The notes under the pieces are model-generated. The model was not told where the DNA came from. It searched no databases and saw only the letters and a list, made by a program, of their open reading frames with translations. DNA of 8,419 nt. Origin: JAUVIB01 sp964424545 (GTDB taxonomy: Bacteria > Calditrichota > Calditrichia > Calditrichales > Calditrichaceae). Every line of letters starts with the position of its first letter. The stretch's first letter is position 1. This document shows positions 6,026-8,419 of the stretch, piece after piece. The stretch covers positions 1 to 8,419 of the forward strand of contig CAYRJN010000170.1 of the NCBI GenBank assembly GCA_964424545.1, written 5' to 3'. Position numbers and translations under genes: made by a program.

Positions 6026-6706
6026 TCAACCGGATATTATGAGGCGGTTCAGTTTTTTGTCAAGATAGAAGGGGATGGGCGCGGAAAAGGGCGTAAAAGG
6101 CCGTATGGTAAGGGAACAAAAACGATCGATGATTGTTTCCAAAGGAAGACAGATAAAAGCCGAGCCGAAATTGTCGCCGAGTTTCGATTTATCGTTTAAT
6201 TTTAAAGCGCCTCCTTTAATAAGGTCTCTCCAGTTATGTTTAATATATCTTTTTATTGAAAGAGCGGCGATAAGCACGATTTTGTCTGGTTTTTGCAACA
6301 ATCGGCCGATTGTAAAATTTGTTTCGTAAAAAAAATAGAGCACCGCAAGGATGTCCTTGTTTTCAAAGTATTTACCCCGTTTTTTTATGTTGAGAAATTG
6401 TTCAAGAAAAGGAAACATAGAAACGCCGGGCCTATTTTGAGCCGCCTGACGGATACCTATTTGTCGTTGAACGCGTTTCCGGCCGTTGTGTTCATAGGCG
6501 GATATGGTATCAATACGCATATCGCCGTATATGTTCAAATTATTGCTGAATTGAAAATCTATAAATCTTCCCGAATCTAAAATATAGTCCGGATCGCTGA
6601 TATTTTTTATATTGTTAATTTTTGCCTTAATCCCCAAATCATTCAAGACCGCAAGTCCGGCCTCTTCAAGGATTTTTGTTTCTCGGCTGTGAAAGTCGGT
6701 GGGCAT
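6026..6706 (-). CDS. Conserved-looking protein of unknown function (226 aa)
   Basis: I do not recognise the family. The open frame extends up to 6826, but the ATG at 6706 is preferred: it gives a hydrophilic, protein-like N-terminus (MPTDFHSRETKILEEAGL), has GGGA 6-7 nt upstream, and avoids a 43-bp overlap with the barrel gene and an improbable hydrophobic leader of 40 residues. No signal peptide or clear membrane segment is present from this start. The first half has FIDFQFS (about 48-54) and YGDMRIDTISAY (about 60-71), a pattern of acidic residues on successive strands loosely like PD-(D/E)XK nucleases; this is only an impression. A Lys/Arg-rich patch follows (HNGRKRVQRQ). The C-terminal half is basic, with KRYIKHNWRDLIKGG and AFICLPLETIIDRF. 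It ends 69 bp before rhaA and begins 77 bp after the barrel gene, all on one strand, so cotranscription is possible. Confidence 0.65.
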   Translation of the reverse strand: MPTDFHSRETKILEEAGLAVLNDLGIKAKINNIKNISDPDYILDSGRFIDFQFSNNLNIYGDMRIDTISAYEHNGRKRVQRQIGIRQAAQNRPGVSMFPFLEQFLNIKKRGKYFENKDILAVLYFFYETNFTIGRLLQKPDKIVLIAALSIKRYIKHNWRDLIKGGALKLNDKSKLGDNFGSAFICLPLETIIDRFCSLTIRPFTPFSAPIPFYLDKKLNRLIISG

Positions 6707-6783
6707 AATTTTTCCCAAAATAGATATTGAAAACCACGGAAGAATATAAATCGAATAGGGGATAGTTGTCAATAACGAATGAG

Positions 6784-7740
6784 CTAAAATATGAAAAAGA
6801 AACGGAAGGCGCCCCATCGATGCCATCTTGCGCCTGAAAATTCGGGTGAAATCAAATCAACGCCCACTTGTGCAGTAAAATGTTTGTAACGGATGTTCAT
6901 GCCGAATTTTGCTTGGAAAACAAAAGGCAATGGTTTCAGATATAAATCGGAAGGCGGTTTATTAAATAGCGGACCTTGTAAAGAAGCGTTGTATATAACC
7001 CATTTCGCTTTCATTACGGTAAAACCGTATATCTGAAAAGATTTGTCGGGTAGGGTAAAAAATATATTGGGATAATGGCCAAGCCGACCGAAATAGAATT
7101 GGAGTTTGCCGTCGATATTTGTATATGGCAAACCGAGCAGTCCGCCCGCCGAGGCATTAAGGCGAAAATGGGATGAACGATATAGTTGTTTTTCCAAATT
7201 GAATTGGTAGTCAAGGCAAAAGGAACCCGTTATTTGATTAGCCCAGCCGTTTACGTGTCCGGAATTGGGCAATAAATCATGAATCCAGTTTTGCACCCAT
7301 TCTCCGCCGCCTTTTTCTCCCGATAAACCGAAATAGATGGATGATGTAATTACCAGCGTTTCATCATTGTAATAGCTTTGTTTCGTCTCCCCCAAAAGCC
7401 AATAGGAAAAGTAGGGGCGGTCGCCGATTTGTGGCGCAAAGGTAGTTTTATTAACCGGCGTAAACATATCCTGACGTAACGAGATACCATAAACGGTAGT
7501 TTGATTTTTATTGTTCGGGATCAATAAATAATTTAATGGAGATTTTTGTAAAGCGTTGTTCCAAAATTGCAGAGACATGCCGTTAGTGTAATAATAATCG
7601 GTATGGAATACAAAATCATTATCCCAGCCAAGCATAATAGCGGAAGAAGGGAGCTTAGGACGTTCTGCATATTGCGCAAATGCATTGCCGCCGCCGACTA
7701 ATATGGATATAAGGATTATTTTTATAGATTTCAATTTCAA
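6784..7740 (-). CDS. LpxR-like lipid A deacylase family outer-membrane barrel (DUF2219)
   Basis: LpxR removes the 3'-acyloxyacyl chain of lipid A at the outer membrane. The 318-aa protein starts with a signal peptide (KSIKIILISILVGGGNAFAQ, cut near residue 22) and then shows the family's strongest signature, WDNDFVFHTDYYYTNG (39-54), corresponding to the N/D and S/T active-site region. GDRPYFSYWLLGE (105-117) matches the GDRPYAGW block, and GLSGEKGGGEWVQNWIHDLLPNSGHVNGWANQ (137-168, written here in parts: GEWVQNWIHDLL then NGWANQ) matches the family block that carries the catalytic histidine, H153. The last residues FRFFFIF end in an aromatic, as barrels do. Start is TTG at 7740; a second TTG at 7734 is possible, and no Shine-Dalgarno is visible. 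Family membership is firm; true lipid A deacylase activity is inferred. The gene is the first of the minus-strand run leading to rhaA. Confidence 0.85.
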   Translation of the reverse strand: MKLKSIKIILISILVGGGNAFAQYAERPKLPSSAIMLGWDNDFVFHTDYYYTNGMSLQFWNNALQKSPLNYLLIPNNKNQTTVYGISLRQDMFTPVNKTTFAPQIGDRPYFSYWLLGETKQSYYNDETLVITSSIYFGLSGEKGGGEWVQNWIHDLLPNSGHVNGWANQITGSFCLDYQFNLEKQLYRSSHFRLNASAGGLLGLPYTNIDGKLQFYFGRLGHYPNIFFTLPDKSFQIYGFTVMKAKWVIYNASLQGPLFNKPPSDLYLKPLPFVFQAKFGMNIRYKHFTAQVGVDLISPEFSGARWHRWGAFRFFFIF

Positions 7741-7751
7741 AATATTTAATG

Positions 7752-7767
7752 GTATAGGAATTTAAAA
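7752..7767 (+). repeat. 16-bp motif GTATAGGAATTTAAAA, copy 3
   Basis: It differs from 533-548 at one base. It lies 12 bp upstream of the TTG start of the barrel gene, reading against that gene. The companion 14-mer TTAGTATTTTATAG is 46 bp further on (7813-7826), whereas in copy 1 the two words are fused. Confidence 0.35.
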
Positions 7768-7946
7768 AAATAACAAATTTCAGACATTTTTAATATTATT
7801 TTAAACTTCATTTTAGTATTTTATAGGTTTTAAATATTTTTTTGTATACGCTCCACTTTAGATTGCATGATTAAATTGGATAATTCTTCATTTCAGTCAT
7901 CATCGCATGTTTAAAGCGGTAATATTAATCTTCCTATTCAAGATTC

Positions 7947-7981
7947 AGATTCTTCGAGTCAGCGGATAATGACACTCTGAC
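7947..7981 (-). repeat. TGTCATT..CGAAGAATCT-type dispersed repeat with inverted arms
   Basis: Read on the minus strand, TGTCATT (ending at 7974) is followed by TCGAAGAATCT (to 7947), the two ends of a well-known dispersed sequence of the 'TGTCATTCTGAGCGAAGCGAAGAATCT' kind (split from memory: TGTCATTCTGA, then GCGAAGAATCT). The middle differs and includes CTGAC. GTCAG (7958-7962) and CTGAC (7977-7981) form a 5-bp inverted repeat around it. The copy is degenerate, and the identification is tentative. Confidence 0.4.
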
Positions 7982-8312
7982 GATTCTACCCGCACTTTTT
8001 TCATTAATAACTTCGCGAACCTTTGAGTTGTTGCGCTTTAATGGTTTCGGTGCAAAAGATAGAAAAATAAGGTTTTTAATGCCTGACTAATAGCGTTCAT
8101 ACCACAGAAAATAAATTTTGAACAGTGAACAATAAAAACATACCCTATAAAACCAAAGTTAAATATTGTTTTACCGTATACGCCTTTGCTTTTAAAAAGT
8201 TCAAATTCCGCTATTATTTTATCAACCAATTTGCCAGACCCTATTCTTAATCATTCGTTGAAACGTTTTTTCAATGCCGTAAGGTTTATTGGACGCAAGT
8301 AATTGTAATGCG

Positions 8313-8419
8313 TTATTTGATCAAGAGCATCTTCTTTACCGCACTGTAATTTTTACATTTGATTTTATATAGATAAAGGCCCCCCGGCAAATTATCGCCG
8401 TTAAAAATAACGGAATGAG
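8313..8419 (-). CDS. C-terminal end of a T9SS-exported protein (5' part outside window)
   Basis: The minus-strand frame open at the right edge gives 34 codons and a TAA stop at 8315-8313. The residues read SVIFNGDNLPGGLYLYKIK and end SAVKKMLLIK, the hallmark last strands of the T9SS type A sorting domain (F-N/D-x-x-x-L-x-x-G-x-Y-x-Y-x-I...KKMLLIK). The end parallels that of the hydrolase (FNAENLSSGIYIYTLR and KKMLLLR). Proteins with this tail carry an N-terminal signal peptide and are passed over the outer membrane by the type IX machinery, then released or anchored to the surface. The cargo domains lie outside the window, so the function cannot be given. No strong terminator follows the stop; the small hairpin at 8258-8274 is about 40 bp downstream. 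Confidence 0.8.
   Translation of the reverse strand, partial: HSVIFNGDNLPGGLYLYKIKCKNYSAVKKMLLIK

Larger units (their letters stand above)
7741..8312. other. Gene-poor AT-rich intergenic region
   Basis: No gene is convincing in these 572 bases. They contain one copy of the 16-bp GTATAGG motif (7752-7767), the 14-mer TTAGTATTTTATAG (7813-7826), a dispersed-repeat-like block around 7947-7981 and a small hairpin TTGAAA/TTTCAA (8258-8263 with 8269-8274). Short minus-strand frames exist at about 8038-8229 and 7939-8090, without ribosome binding sites or recognisable similarity. Promoter elements for the barrel gene should lie near its left end; TATAAAAT on the minus strand (7817-7824) is a possible -10 box, with no clear -35. 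Confidence 0.6.

Noticed and set aside
6707..6826. Longer N-terminus for the 226-aa protein
   Set aside because: It would overlap the barrel gene by 43 bp and add a 40-residue hydrophobic leader with no ribosome binding site; the ATG at 6706 fits better. Not fully excluded.
7941..7962. TTCGAGTC as a tRNA T-loop remnant
   Set aside because: The flanks do not form a 5-bp T stem, and no acceptor or anticodon arm is nearby.
7939..8092. About 50-codon minus-strand open frame covering the dispersed repeat
   Set aside because: It has no conventional start codon and its end is made of repeat sequence, so it is likely a chance reading.
8038..8229. 63-aa minus-strand frame, VDKIIAEFELFKSKGVYGKT at its start
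   Set aside because: The first residues faintly recall the C-terminus of quinone oxidoreductases, but the rest does not, and no ribosome binding site is visible; too weak to call even as a pseudogene.
1..8419. CRISPR array, rRNA, tRNA, transposase or phage genes
   Set aside because: No regular repeat-spacer pattern, no tRNA fold and no mobile-element protein was found on reading both strands.

Overview
The window looks like chromosomal DNA from a Gram-negative bacterium of the FCB group (Calditrichota, Ignavibacteriota or KSB1-like lineages fit best; this is inference). Two proteins end in the type IX secretion (T9SS) type A sorting domain, one with the NYPNPFNPST signature typical of these phyla. 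An LpxR-like outer-membrane barrel confirms an outer membrane. Intergenic DNA is AT-rich and holds several short degenerate repeats.

Layout. Left, plus strand: the 3' part of rnhB (ribonuclease HII, cut by the window edge), then aroK (shikimate kinase). Each is followed by a spacer, and the two spacers share a roughly 48-bp degenerate repeat, so aroK is bracketed by two copies. Centre and right, minus strand, in transcription order: an LpxR-like lipid A deacylase family barrel (7740 to 6784), an unrecognised 226-aa protein (6706 to 6026), L-rhamnose isomerase rhaA (5956 to 4691), and a very large secreted glycoside-hydrolase-like protein (4664 to 1596). The right edge carries the last 34 codons of another T9SS-exported protein (8419 to 8313). 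The 570 bp between it and the barrel gene hold no convincing gene.

How the genes may work together. rhaA and the secreted enzyme are separated by only 26 bp and look cotranscribed. The simplest reading is a small catabolic unit: a T9SS-exported enzyme with a GH99/GH71-like catalytic region, a CBM9-like domain, two FN3 domains and a C-terminal carbohydrate-binding-like sandwich attacks an outside glycan, and RhaA isomerises released L-rhamnose in the cytoplasm. The rhamnose link rests on gene order only.

The most notable point is the start of the secreted enzyme. The only conventional start codon (GTG at 4493) lies after 57 further in-frame codons that encode a signal peptide behind a strong Shine-Dalgarno sequence. 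No ATG, GTG or TTG exists in that stretch; an ATT sits 7 nt after the Shine-Dalgarno. Either a rare ATT start is used or the start codon has been mutated. Automatic annotation would lose the export signal.
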